Assembly: GCA_902490325.1 (NCBI GenBank)
Contig: CABUDJ010000050.1
Coordinates: 1-15,655, forward strand
DNA from: an uncultured Collinsella sp.
GTDB taxonomy: Bacteria; Actinomycetota; Coriobacteriia; Coriobacteriales; Coriobacteriaceae
Length of the DNA stretch: 15,655 nt
Direction of reading: 5' to 3'
The position numbers and the translations under genes are program-made. Under the pieces are notes generated by a model, which was not told where the DNA came from, searched no databases, and worked only from the letters and a program-made list of their open reading frames with translations. Positions 6,744 through 13,175 of this stretch are shown piece after piece (within the stretch, counting starts at the first letter, position 1; each line of letters begins with the position of its first letter).

Positions 6744-7154
6744 ATGGACGGATTGAATACGGTGTTGGAGTATCTGACGTCGGTGCCGGCATGGTATTTG
6801 GCGACGAGCGTTGACGGACAGCCTCATGTGCGTCCGTTTTCGTTTGCGCAGATCCAGGATGGCAAGCTGTGGTTTGTAACAGCGCGCACCAAAGATGTGT
6901 GGCAAGAGCTGCTGCAAAATCAGCGCTTTGAGGCCACGAGTTGGTGGCCGGGCCATGGCTGGCTCATCTTGCGCGGGCGTGCCGGCTTGGATGACCGGGC
7001 TTTAGACGAAATGCGCGAAGCCGGGTGGAAGCATCTAGAGCACCTGGGCGAGCACTATGAGGGGCCTAACGACCCCACGCTCGTCTTCTTTAGCGTCGAG
7101 GATCCCGAGGCTTTTATCTGCAATCACGACGAATGGGTGCCGGTCGAGCTCTAG
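6744..7154 (+). CDS. Pyridoxamine 5'-phosphate oxidase-like FMN-binding protein (copy 2)
   Basis: A 136-residue split-barrel protein that aligns with the preceding gene almost end to end: VPAWYLAT against IPAWFLAT, HVRPFSFAQIQDGKLWF against RVRPFSFAMVDDGKLWF, TKDVWQEL against DKDVWAEL, and FFSVEDPEAF against FFSVRNIAAR. Identity looks like roughly 40-50% by eye, so this is an old tandem duplication, not a recent one. Likely an FMN-binding oxidoreductase or flavin-binding protein of unknown substrate. RBS GGAGGA at 6736-6741 fits ATG 6744; the 54-bp gap to copy 1 holds no strong terminator. It is the last gene before the hairpin at 7192-7245. Confidence 0.85.
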   Translation: MDGLNTVLEYLTSVPAWYLATSVDGQPHVRPFSFAQIQDGKLWFVTARTKDVWQELLQNQRFEATSWWPGHGWLILRGRAGLDDRALDEMREAGWKHLEHLGEHYEGPNDPTLVFFSVEDPEAFICNHDEWVPVEL

Positions 7155-7191
7155 CCGGCTGGCTCATCCTAACAACTTGGTTTTCGCATGG

Positions 7192-7245
7192 GCGGGCCCC
7201 GTATTGCCCGGTGCCGTTAGGAGCGCCGGTCAATACGGGGCCCGC
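7192..7245. terminator. Strong hairpin ending the flavin operon
   Basis: A perfect 15-bp inverted repeat GCGGGCCCCGTATTG (7192-7206) and CAATACGGGGCCCGC (7231-7245). The 24-nt interior contains a further short stem, CCGGTGC with GCGCCGG. Only a weak T-rich stretch follows (CATTTGTCAATT), and TTGGTTTT lies upstream, so it could act on either strand. It stands between the FMN-protein genes and argC and most likely separates the two units. Confidence 0.6.
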
Positions 7246-7289
7246 TCCATTTGTCAATTCCTTCAAGCGAATGTGTCGGGAATGTTTCA

Positions 7290-7326
7290 ATGCATGAATA
7301 TGCAAGCCATTTACGTGTTCATGCAT
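7290..7326 (+). promoter_or_regulatory. Candidate ArgR operator (ARG boxes) upstream of argC
   Basis: ATGCATGAA at 7290-7298 and TTCATGCAT at 7318-7326 form a perfect 9-bp inverted repeat with centres 28 bp apart. The first extends as TGCAT-GAAT-ATGCA (7291-7304) and CATGAATATGCAAG resembles the gram-positive arginine-repressor box. A further GTGCATAAAT lies at 7383-7392. Position before the first arg gene and overlap with a likely promoter fit arginine repression, but the spacing is not the classic one; inferred. Confidence 0.45.
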
Positions 7327-7333
7327 CTTTTGG

Positions 7334-7342
7334 TGCTAAAGT
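7334..7342 (+). promoter_or_regulatory. Candidate extended -10 promoter of argCJBD
   Basis: TGCTAAAGT fits an extended -10, placed 70 bp before the argC start. No convincing -35 is seen; the place it would occupy is covered by the second ARG-like half-site (7318-7326), consistent with repression by blocking polymerase. Low certainty. Confidence 0.35.
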
Positions 7343-7411
7343 TTCAACCCACCTCATAACGACCACTGCGAAATGCGCATCGGTGCATAAATCGCAGACA
7401 AGGAGTCTGAT

Positions 7412-8482
7412 ATGTCATTGAAGGTTGGAATCGTCGGCGCGGCTGGATATGCCGGAGCCGAGCTCATTCGCCTCGTGCTCGGCCATCCCGAGTTTGAACT
7501 TGTTGCCATTACGTCCAACGCCGATGCCGGCCAGCCGCTGTCCGCGGTGTATCCGAGCTTTGCTGGCGTGAGCGATCTGGTTTTCACCACGCATGACGCC
7601 CCCGAGCTTAAGAGCTGCGATGCGGTTTTTCTTGCCGTGCCGCACACGGCTGCCATGGCACAGGTGCCCGCGCTGCTTGCATCGGGCGTCTCCTGCTTTG
7701 ATCTTTCGGCCGACTACCGCCTGAACGACGCGTCCGTCTTTGAGACGTGGTATGCCGCCGAGCATACGAGCCCCGAGCTGCTCAAGACCCGTGCCTTTGG
7801 CCTGCCCGAGCTATTCTGCCGGGACCTGGAGACCGCCGCATCCGACCATGCCGACGGCAAACCCGTGCTGGTCGCCTGCGCCGGTTGCTATCCCACCGCA
7901 ACGAGCCTTGCCGCCGCGCCCGCCGTGCGCGCTGGCTGGGTTGCCCAGAGCGGCCCCGTGATCGTTGATGCCATCAGCGGCGTGACGGGTGCCGGCAAGT
8001 CCTGCAACGCTCGTACGCATTTTTGCAGCGCTGACGAGAACTTGGAGGCCTACGGCGTGGGCAAGCATCGCCACACGCCCGAGATTGAGCAAATCCTTGG
8101 CCTGACCGATCGCGTCGTCTTCACCCCGCATCTGGCACCGCTCAAGCGCGGCCTGCTCTCCACGGTGACGCTGCCGCTCACGCCGCAGGCCATCGACTCC
8201 CTGGCTCTTGAGGATGTCGTCGACTATTACAAGCAGTTCTACGCTGGACGCACCTTTGTGCGTGTGCTCGACGCCGGCCAGCAGCCCAAGACGGCTTCGG
8301 TCGTTGGAACCAACGCCGCCCAGATTGGCCTTGCGCTCAACAAACGCGCGGGCGTGCTGGTGGCGACGGGCGCTATCGACAATCTGTGCAAGGGCGCTGC
8401 GGGCCAAGCAGTCCAGTGTGCCAATATCGTCTTTGGCTTTGACGAGCGACGAGGCTTGCCCACAGTGGCGTGCCCGGTGTAG
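7412..8482 (+). CDS. argC: N-acetyl-gamma-glutamyl-phosphate reductase
   Basis: A 356-residue protein, normal for the family (about 340-360). It reduces N-acetylglutamyl-phosphate to the semialdehyde with NADPH, the third step to ornithine. Seen: N-terminal Rossmann motif VGIVGAAGYAGAEL (5-18), the active-site cysteine Cys159 in ACAGCYPTA, SGVTGAGKS (189-197), and the catalytic-histidine motif HRHTPEI (219-225). RBS AAGGAG at 7400-7405 supports ATG 7412. It is the first gene of the arg cluster, downstream of the candidate ArgR sites. The gap to argJ is 134 bp, longer than the other gaps in the cluster. Confidence 0.96.
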   Translation: MSLKVGIVGAAGYAGAELIRLVLGHPEFELVAITSNADAGQPLSAVYPSFAGVSDLVFTTHDAPELKSCDAVFLAVPHTAAMAQVPALLASGVSCFDLSADYRLNDASVFETWYAAEHTSPELLKTRAFGLPELFCRDLETAASDHADGKPVLVACAGCYPTATSLAAAPAVRAGWVAQSGPVIVDAISGVTGAGKSCNARTHFCSADENLEAYGVGKHRHTPEIEQILGLTDRVVFTPHLAPLKRGLLSTVTLPLTPQAIDSLALEDVVDYYKQFYAGRTFVRVLDAGQQPKTASVVGTNAAQIGLALNKRAGVLVATGAIDNLCKGAAGQAVQCANIVFGFDERRGLPTVACPV

Positions 8483-8616
8483 CACATTCGATTGTTAACG
8501 ATTTGGTAGTCGGGCATCGAGTGGGGCGCCACTCTTAAGCTGGTCTCATGATTACGACTGGCATGGCGCACCAACCGATGTCCGTTTTTTGTTTGACATA
8601 AGGAGTCATAAAGACG
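8483..8616 (+). other. argC-argJ intergenic spacer with a small hairpin
   Basis: The spacer contains GAGTGG-GGCG-CCACTC (8519-8534), a 6-bp stem with a 4-nt loop and no T-run, so it is a poor terminator. It might mark an mRNA processing or stability site within the arg transcript. RBS AAGGAG for argJ lies at 8600-8605. TTGACA at 8593-8598 has no -10 at the proper distance before the gene. Confidence 0.3.
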
Positions 8617-9885
8617 ATGAATACCGACCTGATTGATATCAAGATTCGCGCCGTCGAGGGTGGCGTTACGGCAGCGGCCGGCTTTAAGGCCGCAGGCATC
8701 CATGCGGGATTCCGGAAGAATCCCGAGCGCTTAGACTATGCGCTCGTCATGCCCGATAAACCCTGTCCCGGCGCCGGCGTGTTTACGACCAACCGCTTTT
8801 GCGCGGCGCCCGTGCAGGTGAGCCGTGCCAACCTGGGCGGTGCGGACAAGGGCTACGGTATCATCGCCGGTGTTTCAATCAACTCCGGCAACGCGAACGC
8901 CGCCACGGGCGAGACCGGCCTTGCCTGCGCGCGCGAGACCTGCAACATCGCATCGCAGGTTATCGGCTGCGAACCCCAGCAGATCCTGGTTGCCTCCACG
9001 GGTGTGATTGGCCAGATTCTGCCGATCGACACGTTTGAGACAGCCATTCCTGCTGCCTACGAGGCGCTCTCCGCCCACGGTGGCGCCGATGCCGCTCGCG
9101 CCATCATGACGACCGACACGCACTCCAAGGAGTACGCCGTGTCCTACGTCAGTGAGGCTGCGGGTCATGCGGGCAATGTCTATACGGTAGGCGGCATGTG
9201 CAAGGGCTCGGGCATGATCATGCCCAACATGGCCACCATGATCGCAGTTATCACCACCGATGCCCCCGTCGAGCCTGCGGCGCTTCATGCCCTGCTGCTC
9301 TCGACCGTCAAGCAGACCTTTAACAAGGTAACGGTCGATTCCGACACCTCGACCAACGACACCTGCATCATGCTTGCCTCCGGCGCCGCTGCCGCAGATG
9401 CCGAGCCTATCGTCGAGGGCTCCGATGCTTTTGACGAGTTGGCATTTGCCGTGCACGAGGTGTGCGAGAGCCTGGCGCGCAATATTGCCGCCGATGGTGA
9501 GGGCGCATCCAAGCTTGTTGCAGTCAACGTTACCGGCGCCGTGAACGACGAGGAGGCCGATATCGCCGCCCGTGCCGTTGCCAACTCGCCGCTCGTTAAG
9601 ACCTGCATCGCCGGCCACGACTGCAACTGGGGCCGCGTTGCTATGGCGCTTGGCAAGTGCGGCGTGAAGTTTAATCAGGAAGACGTTTCCATCGACATGA
9701 TGGGCATGCCTGTCTGTCGCGACGGTCTGACTGTTCCCTTTGACGAGGACGAGGCTCTACGACGTTTTGAGGCGCCCGAGATCGTGATCTCGGCCGACCT
9801 GGGCGCAGGCGACGCGGCAACGACCGTGTGGACCTGCGACCTCACGCATGAGTACATCTCCATCAACGGCGACTACCGTTCCTAG
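8617..9885 (+). CDS. argJ: Bifunctional glutamate N-acetyltransferase / ornithine acetyltransferase ArgJ
   Basis: A 422-residue protein, slightly above the usual 390-410. ArgJ moves the acetyl group from N-acetylornithine to glutamate, recycling it; bifunctional members can also use acetyl-CoA to start the cycle. It self-cleaves before a conserved Thr that becomes the nucleophile: here KGSGMIMPNMATM with Thr207, giving an alpha chain of about 206 and a beta chain of about 216 residues. Other motifs: NSGNANAATG (89-98), ASTGVIG (126-132), the TTDT block (165-168), and C-terminal EYISINGDYRS. ATG 8617 follows AAGGAG by 11 nt. No argA or argE is seen here, consistent with the cyclic pathway; whether it is mono- or bifunctional cannot be told from sequence. 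Confidence 0.95.
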   Translation: MNTDLIDIKIRAVEGGVTAAAGFKAAGIHAGFRKNPERLDYALVMPDKPCPGAGVFTTNRFCAAPVQVSRANLGGADKGYGIIAGVSINSGNANAATGETGLACARETCNIASQVIGCEPQQILVASTGVIGQILPIDTFETAIPAAYEALSAHGGADAARAIMTTDTHSKEYAVSYVSEAAGHAGNVYTVGGMCKGSGMIMPNMATMIAVITTDAPVEPAALHALLLSTVKQTFNKVTVDSDTSTNDTCIMLASGAAAADAEPIVEGSDAFDELAFAVHEVCESLARNIAADGEGASKLVAVNVTGAVNDEEADIAARAVANSPLVKTCIAGHDCNWGRVAMALGKCGVKFNQEDVSIDMMGMPVCRDGLTVPFDEDEALRRFEAPEIVISADLGAGDAATTVWTCDLTHEYISINGDYRS

Positions 9886-9966
9886 ACTCCAGGCACGCTG
9901 CGCATCTTGCCGCGATTGCGGACAGCGGAGCACGGCGCGATAACGATACGAAAGACGAGGCAGATT

Positions 9967-10947
9967 ATGAAATTCGCACGCGATTGTCGTTCGAGCGAAT
10001 CCAACGAAGCAACCGCGCAGCTGCTGTTCGAAGCGCTGCCGTGGATTAAGAACCTGACCGGCAAGACGGTCGTTATCAAGTATGGCGGAGCCGCCATGGT
10101 TGATGAGCAGCTGCGCCGCGACGTGATGAGCGACATCGTTTTGCTCAAGATCATCGGTATGCGCCCCGTCATCGTGCACGGCGGCGGCAAGGCTATCAAC
10201 GAGGCGCTGAGCCATTACGATATTCCCGTCGAGTTTAAGAACGGCCAGCGCGTGACCACGCCGGCGACTATGGATATCGTGCGCGAGGTACTGGGCGGCA
10301 AGGTCAACCAGGAGCTGGTTGCTGCCATCAACCACCACGGCAACCTGGCCGTGGGCGTGTCGGGCAGCGATGCCGGCACGCTCATCGCCGAGCCGCTCGA
10401 CCCCGAGCTCGGTCGCGTGGGCAAAGTGACGCACGTCAACACCGACTATATCGAGCGCTTACTCGATAGCGAGTACATCCCCGTCATCGCTACCGTCGCG
10501 GCGGGGGAGGACGGCGGTTTCTTCAACATCAACGCCGACACCGCCGCCGGTGCCGTTGCCGCGGCGCTCCACGCGCATAAGGCGATCTTTTTGACCGATG
10601 TCGATGGCCTGTACAAGGACTTTAGCGACAAGGACTCGCTTATCTCCAACCTAACGCTCGACGAGGTTAACGAAATGCTCTACGGCGGCGAGGTCGATAA
10701 GGGCATGATTCCCAAGCTGCGCGCGGCCGTCGATGCGCTTACCGGCGGCGTATTTCGTGCCCACATCATTAACGGTACTACGCCGCATTCGCTGCTCCTG
10801 GAGCTGCTGACCGATGCCGGCGTCGGCACCGTGATCCATTCCACCGAGACGGCTTACGAGTTCGATACGCATCCGCATCCGCTTTCGACGTTTGCTGCGC
10901 GTCTGACCGAAAACCTTGACGAGGTCGAGAAGCTTCAGACGGTCTAG
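9967..10947 (+). CDS. argB: Acetylglutamate kinase
   Basis: Phosphorylates N-acetylglutamate with ATP, the committed and usually feedback-controlled step. From ATG 9967 the protein has 326 residues: amino acid kinase motifs KYGGAAM (38-44), HGGGK (71-75), GLAVGVSG-type region (GNLAVGVSG, 125-133), FNINADTAAG (186-195) and TDVDGL (210-215). The N-terminal helix before the kinase core (about 1-30) is the feature of arginine-inhibited hexameric enzymes. After the normal end near GVGTVI (285-290) there is an extra tail of about 36 residues rich in charged groups. A TTG at 9907 would add 20 residues, but ATG 9967 has GAGG at 9957-9960 and matches the family start better. Confidence 0.94.
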   Translation: MKFARDCRSSESNEATAQLLFEALPWIKNLTGKTVVIKYGGAAMVDEQLRRDVMSDIVLLKIIGMRPVIVHGGGKAINEALSHYDIPVEFKNGQRVTTPATMDIVREVLGGKVNQELVAAINHHGNLAVGVSGSDAGTLIAEPLDPELGRVGKVTHVNTDYIERLLDSEYIPVIATVAAGEDGGFFNINADTAAGAVAAALHAHKAIFLTDVDGLYKDFSDKDSLISNLTLDEVNEMLYGGEVDKGMIPKLRAAVDALTGGVFRAHIINGTTPHSLLLELLTDAGVGTVIHSTETAYEFDTHPHPLSTFAARLTENLDEVEKLQTV

Positions 10948-11016
10948 CTGACCCGCAGCCGCCCCATTCCTGCACCCATAGCCCCGCGCCGTCTGGCGCC
11001 CAACGAAAGGCATCCC

Positions 11017-12300
11017 ATGTCACTTGCAGCTCAGCAATCGCTTGAATCCCATTACGTTATGCATACCTTTGGCCGCTCTCCGGTCGAGTTTGTCGAGGGT
11101 CACGGCATGAAGCTCACCGGCGACGATGGCCGTGAGTACCTCGACTTTCTTGCCGGCATCGGCGTGTGCAGCCTAGGTCATGGCGACCCGGCTGTGCTCT
11201 CGGCGCTCGAGGCACAGACCAAAAAGCTCATGCATGTCTCCAATTACTTCTACATTGAGCAGCGCGGACAGGTCTCGGCGCTGCTGTCCAAGCTTGCTAA
11301 CGACGACGTAGATGGTGCGCGCGTGCTTGCCGATGCCATTGCCGCCGGCGATGAGACCACGGCAGCTGCTCTTGGTGCCCCGGCTGCGGATGAGCAGGTT
11401 TGGGAGACCTTCTTTGCCAACTCTGGCGCCGAGGCCAACGAGGGCTCGATGAAGCTCGCGCGCCTGTACGCCAAGCGTGCCGGTAATGGCGGCAACACCA
11501 TCGTGTGCATGCGCGGCGGCTTCCACGGCCGTACGCTCGAGACCATTGCCGCCACCATGCAGGATTGGCTGCAGGACAGCTTCCGCCCGCTGCCGGGTGG
11601 CTTTGTGGCCTGCACGCCCAACGATGTCGATGAACTGCGTGCGATCTTTAAGCAGCTGGGCAGTGAAATATGCGCTGTAATGCTCGAACCGATCCAGGGT
11701 GAGAGTGGCGTGCACCCTATGACCGAGGAGTTTATGGCGGCAGCGCGCGACCTGGCACACGAAGTGGGCGCCGTGCTTATCGCCGACGAGGTCCAGTGCG
11801 GCATCTTCCGCTCCGGCAAGCCATTTGCGTTCCAAACCTATGACGTGGAGCCCGACATCATGAGCCTTGCCAAGGGCATTGCCGACGGCGTGCCCATGGG
11901 TGCCGTCGTGGCAAAGAAGGAGATTGCCGACGTGTTTAAGCCGGGCGACCATGGCTCGACCTTTGGCGGTAGCTGCTTGCCCATCGCGGCGTGTGCCGCG
12001 ACGCTCTCCGCGCTTGTGCGTGGCGATTATGCCGAGCATGCTGCCAAGGTGGGCGCCTATATGGAGCAGGCGCTGGCTAAGCTTCCGCATGTGGTAGAGG
12101 TGCGTGGCCGTGGCCTGATGCTCGGCTGTGATTTGGATGATGCCGCGGGTGACGCACATGATATTGTTGCCCGCGCGCTGGCCGCCGGTGCCGTGATTAA
12201 CGCTACGGGTGCTCATACGCTGCGTTTCTTGCCGCCGCTCGTCTGCGAGGAAGCCGACGTGGACAGTCTGATCGAGATCCTGTCGGGTGTCTTGGGCTAA
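11017..12300 (+). CDS. argD: Acetylornithine aminotransferase (class III, PLP)
   Basis: A 427-residue PLP enzyme converting N-acetylglutamate semialdehyde to N-acetylornithine with glutamate as amino donor. Seen: SPVEFVEGHG-type start, LDFLAGIGVCSLGHGDP (42-58), FFANSGAEANE (132-142), GGFHGRTLETIA (167-178), LEPIQGESG (223-231), ADEVQCG with Asp257 (256-262), and the PLP lysine Lys286 in SLAKGIADGVPMG. It is longer than typical members (about 375-400) because of an insert of about 30 residues at 95-125 (NDDVDGARVLADAIAAGDET and on) between the substrate-site helix and FFANSGAEA. ATG 11017 follows GAAAGG. Last gene of the arg cluster; a terminator follows at 12326. Confidence 0.94.
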   Translation: MSLAAQQSLESHYVMHTFGRSPVEFVEGHGMKLTGDDGREYLDFLAGIGVCSLGHGDPAVLSALEAQTKKLMHVSNYFYIEQRGQVSALLSKLANDDVDGARVLADAIAAGDETTAAALGAPAADEQVWETFFANSGAEANEGSMKLARLYAKRAGNGGNTIVCMRGGFHGRTLETIAATMQDWLQDSFRPLPGGFVACTPNDVDELRAIFKQLGSEICAVMLEPIQGESGVHPMTEEFMAAARDLAHEVGAVLIADEVQCGIFRSGKPFAFQTYDVEPDIMSLAKGIADGVPMGAVVAKKEIADVFKPGDHGSTFGGSCLPIAACAATLSALVRGDYAEHAAKVGAYMEQALAKLPHVVEVRGRGLMLGCDLDDAAGDAHDIVARALAAGAVINATGAHTLRFLPPLVCEEADVDSLIEILSGVLG

Positions 12301-12325
12301 CGCAGCGTAATAACTCAATTTGGAT

Positions 12326-12386
12326 CGGGTTCCGGACTGCTGGGTGTGTCATATGCGGCATGATTTGGCGATCCGGAGCCCGTTTT
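12326..12386 (+). terminator. Terminator of the arg operon
   Basis: CGGGTTCCGGA (12326-12336) pairs with TCCGGAGCCCG (12372-12382) over 11 bp with one G-U, followed by TTTTGTTG. The 35-nt loop holds a short inner stem around TCATATGCGGCATGA. It begins 25 bp after the argD stop. Confidence 0.7.
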
Positions 12387-12417
12387 GTTGCTGATTTGCG
12401 ATGGTCAAAAGTCCCTC

Positions 12418-12635
12418 TGGTCAAAAAATGCCAAATATGAGTACGGGCACTAATTCTGTAGCATATAAATTAGACACAATTTGACGAATTGGACCGCATA
12501 TGTCCAGTTTTGCTGTCAGAAAACATGCTCATCTGGACCGTTAGCCGTTGCTTTGATGTCAGATTTGCCCTTTGGGACCTCGAAAATGCTGTTACAAAAG
12601 AGGTAGCAGTACTCATATTTGGCATTTTTTGACCA
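12418..12635. mobile_element. 218-bp element with perfect 27-bp terminal inverted repeats (MITE-like)
   Basis: The 27 bases at 12418-12444 (beginning TGGTCAAAAAATGCC) are the exact reverse complement of 12609-12635 (ending GGCATTTTTTGACCA). The complementarity continues imperfectly inward, with CTGTAGCAT on the left against ATGCTGTTAC on the right. The interior is AT-rich against the GC-rich genes around it and has no credible coding frame. No obvious target-site duplication flanks it, but TGGTCAAAA also occurs just outside at 12402-12410. It looks like a non-autonomous miniature transposon or another dispersed palindromic repeat; a structured RNA is the alternative. Confidence 0.6.
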
Positions 12636-12660
12636 CTGCCCTTGAAACGAGTGAGCTGTG

Positions 12661-12746
12661 GGGTTCGAATCCCTCTGCGATGGGCCCAAAAAAGAAAGGC
12701 TCCCATTGCTGGGAGCCTATCAAATCAGTGGTGGGCGATGAGGGAT
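12661..12746 (-). repeat. Decayed duplicate of the tRNA-Val 3' end plus terminator
   Basis: The 22 bases at 12725-12746 (starting TCAGTGGTGGGCGATG) repeat exactly at 12909-12930, where they are the 3' end of tRNA-Val with its CCA. On the minus strand this copy is followed by a 9-bp hairpin (12697-12705 with 12710-12718, loop TTGC) and TTTCTTTTTT, a good terminator (minus strand 12718 to 12688). The same order (GGGTTCGAATCCC, hairpin, tRNA end) recurs in the copy at 12847-12930, offset 184-186 bp. The rest of a tRNA is absent here, so this copy cannot be functional. Confidence 0.65.
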
Positions 12747-12846
12747 GTCCGCGTGCGGCTGGCGCCGCCCGCTTCCGCTTCGGGCCTGCGGCCCTCGCGT
12801 GCTGCGCTGGAAAACGCTTCGCGTTTCCTCAGCTCCGCACCCTGGC
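12747..12846. other. GC-rich hairpin-rich insert between the two tRNA-end copies
   Basis: About 100 bp of GC-rich sequence with at least two stems: GGGCC-TGC-GGCCC (12782-12794) and GGAAAACGC-TTC-GCGTTTCC (12809-12828, one bulged base). It replaces the body of a tRNA in the decayed copy. No gene or known element recognised. Confidence 0.4.
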
Positions 12847-12872
12847 GGGTTCGAATCCCATGAAATGGGCGC

Positions 12873-12903
12873 AAACAAAACGGTCCCCTTGCGAGGACCG
12901 TTT
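12873..12903 (-). terminator. Terminator of tRNA-Val (minus strand)
   Basis: AAACGGTCC (12878-12886) pairs with GGACCGTTT (12895-12903); on the minus strand the stem is followed by TTTTGTTT. It starts 10 bp past the CCA end of the tRNA. Confidence 0.7.
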
Positions 12904-12912
12904 CCAATTCAG

Positions 12913-12988
12913 TGGTGGGCGATGAGGGATTCGAACCCCCAGCCTTGTGCGTGTAAAGCACCTGCGCTAACCGTTGCGCCAATCGCCC
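12913..12988 (-). tRNA. tRNA-Val, anticodon UAC
   Basis: The minus strand folds as a normal 76-nt tRNA including an encoded CCA: acceptor GGGCGAT with ATCGCCC, discriminator A, D-arm GCGC-AACGGTTA-GCGC, anticodon stem GGTGC with GCACA-side pairing, loop TTTACAC with TAC at 34-36 (window positions 12955-12953), and T-arm GGGGG-TTCGAAT-CCCTC with one G-U. Anticodon UAC reads valine GUA/GUG codons. It is transcribed opposite to the protein genes. Confidence 0.96.
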
Positions 12989-12998
12989 GTGCGGAGAG

Positions 12999-13007
12999 AG
13001 TATAGCA
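12999..13007 (-). promoter_or_regulatory. Promoter of tRNA-Val (minus strand)
   Basis: On the minus strand TGCTATACT is a near-perfect extended -10, placed so transcription would begin about 4 nt before the mature tRNA 5' end. No clear -35. Confidence 0.55.
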
Positions 13008-13118
13008 AAACAATCGCCTCATTCATCTCATATCCATTAAAGGTAACTGGCACGTGTCGCAGCGGAGCTGATTCAGTTGAGATTGCCTGAACATTCCGCC
13101 CCTCTTTACGCCCTCGGG

Positions 13119-13124
13119 TATACT
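13119..13124 (+). promoter_or_regulatory. Candidate -10 of the asnB promoter
   Basis: TATACT lies 52 bp before the asnB start and 110 bp from the divergent tRNA promoter. The -35 is not convincing. Transcription would begin near 13131. Confidence 0.4.
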
Positions 13125-13175
13125 CAAAAGCTACTGATTCGATTTGATGCCCAGCAACAGCAGAGGGGATAGTAT

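Noticed and set aside
8593..8598. TTGACA before argJ as an internal promoter -35
   Set aside because: A -10 at normal spacing would fall inside the argJ start region, and none is there.
9907..9966. TTG at 9907 as the argB start (20 extra residues)
   Set aside because: The added residues do not look like the family N-terminus, and ATG 9967 has GAGG at a good distance.
12403..12425. Two GGTCAAA heptamers resembling a CtsR stress operator
   Set aside because: CtsR heptads are separated by 3 bp; here the gap is 9 bp, there is no downstream stress gene, and the second heptamer is simply the end of the 218-bp inverted-repeat element.
12470..12706. 78-residue minus-strand open frame over the 218-bp element
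   Set aside because: It starts in the decayed tRNA-end region, crosses a terminal repeat and ends within the element; no ribosome site or recognisable domain.
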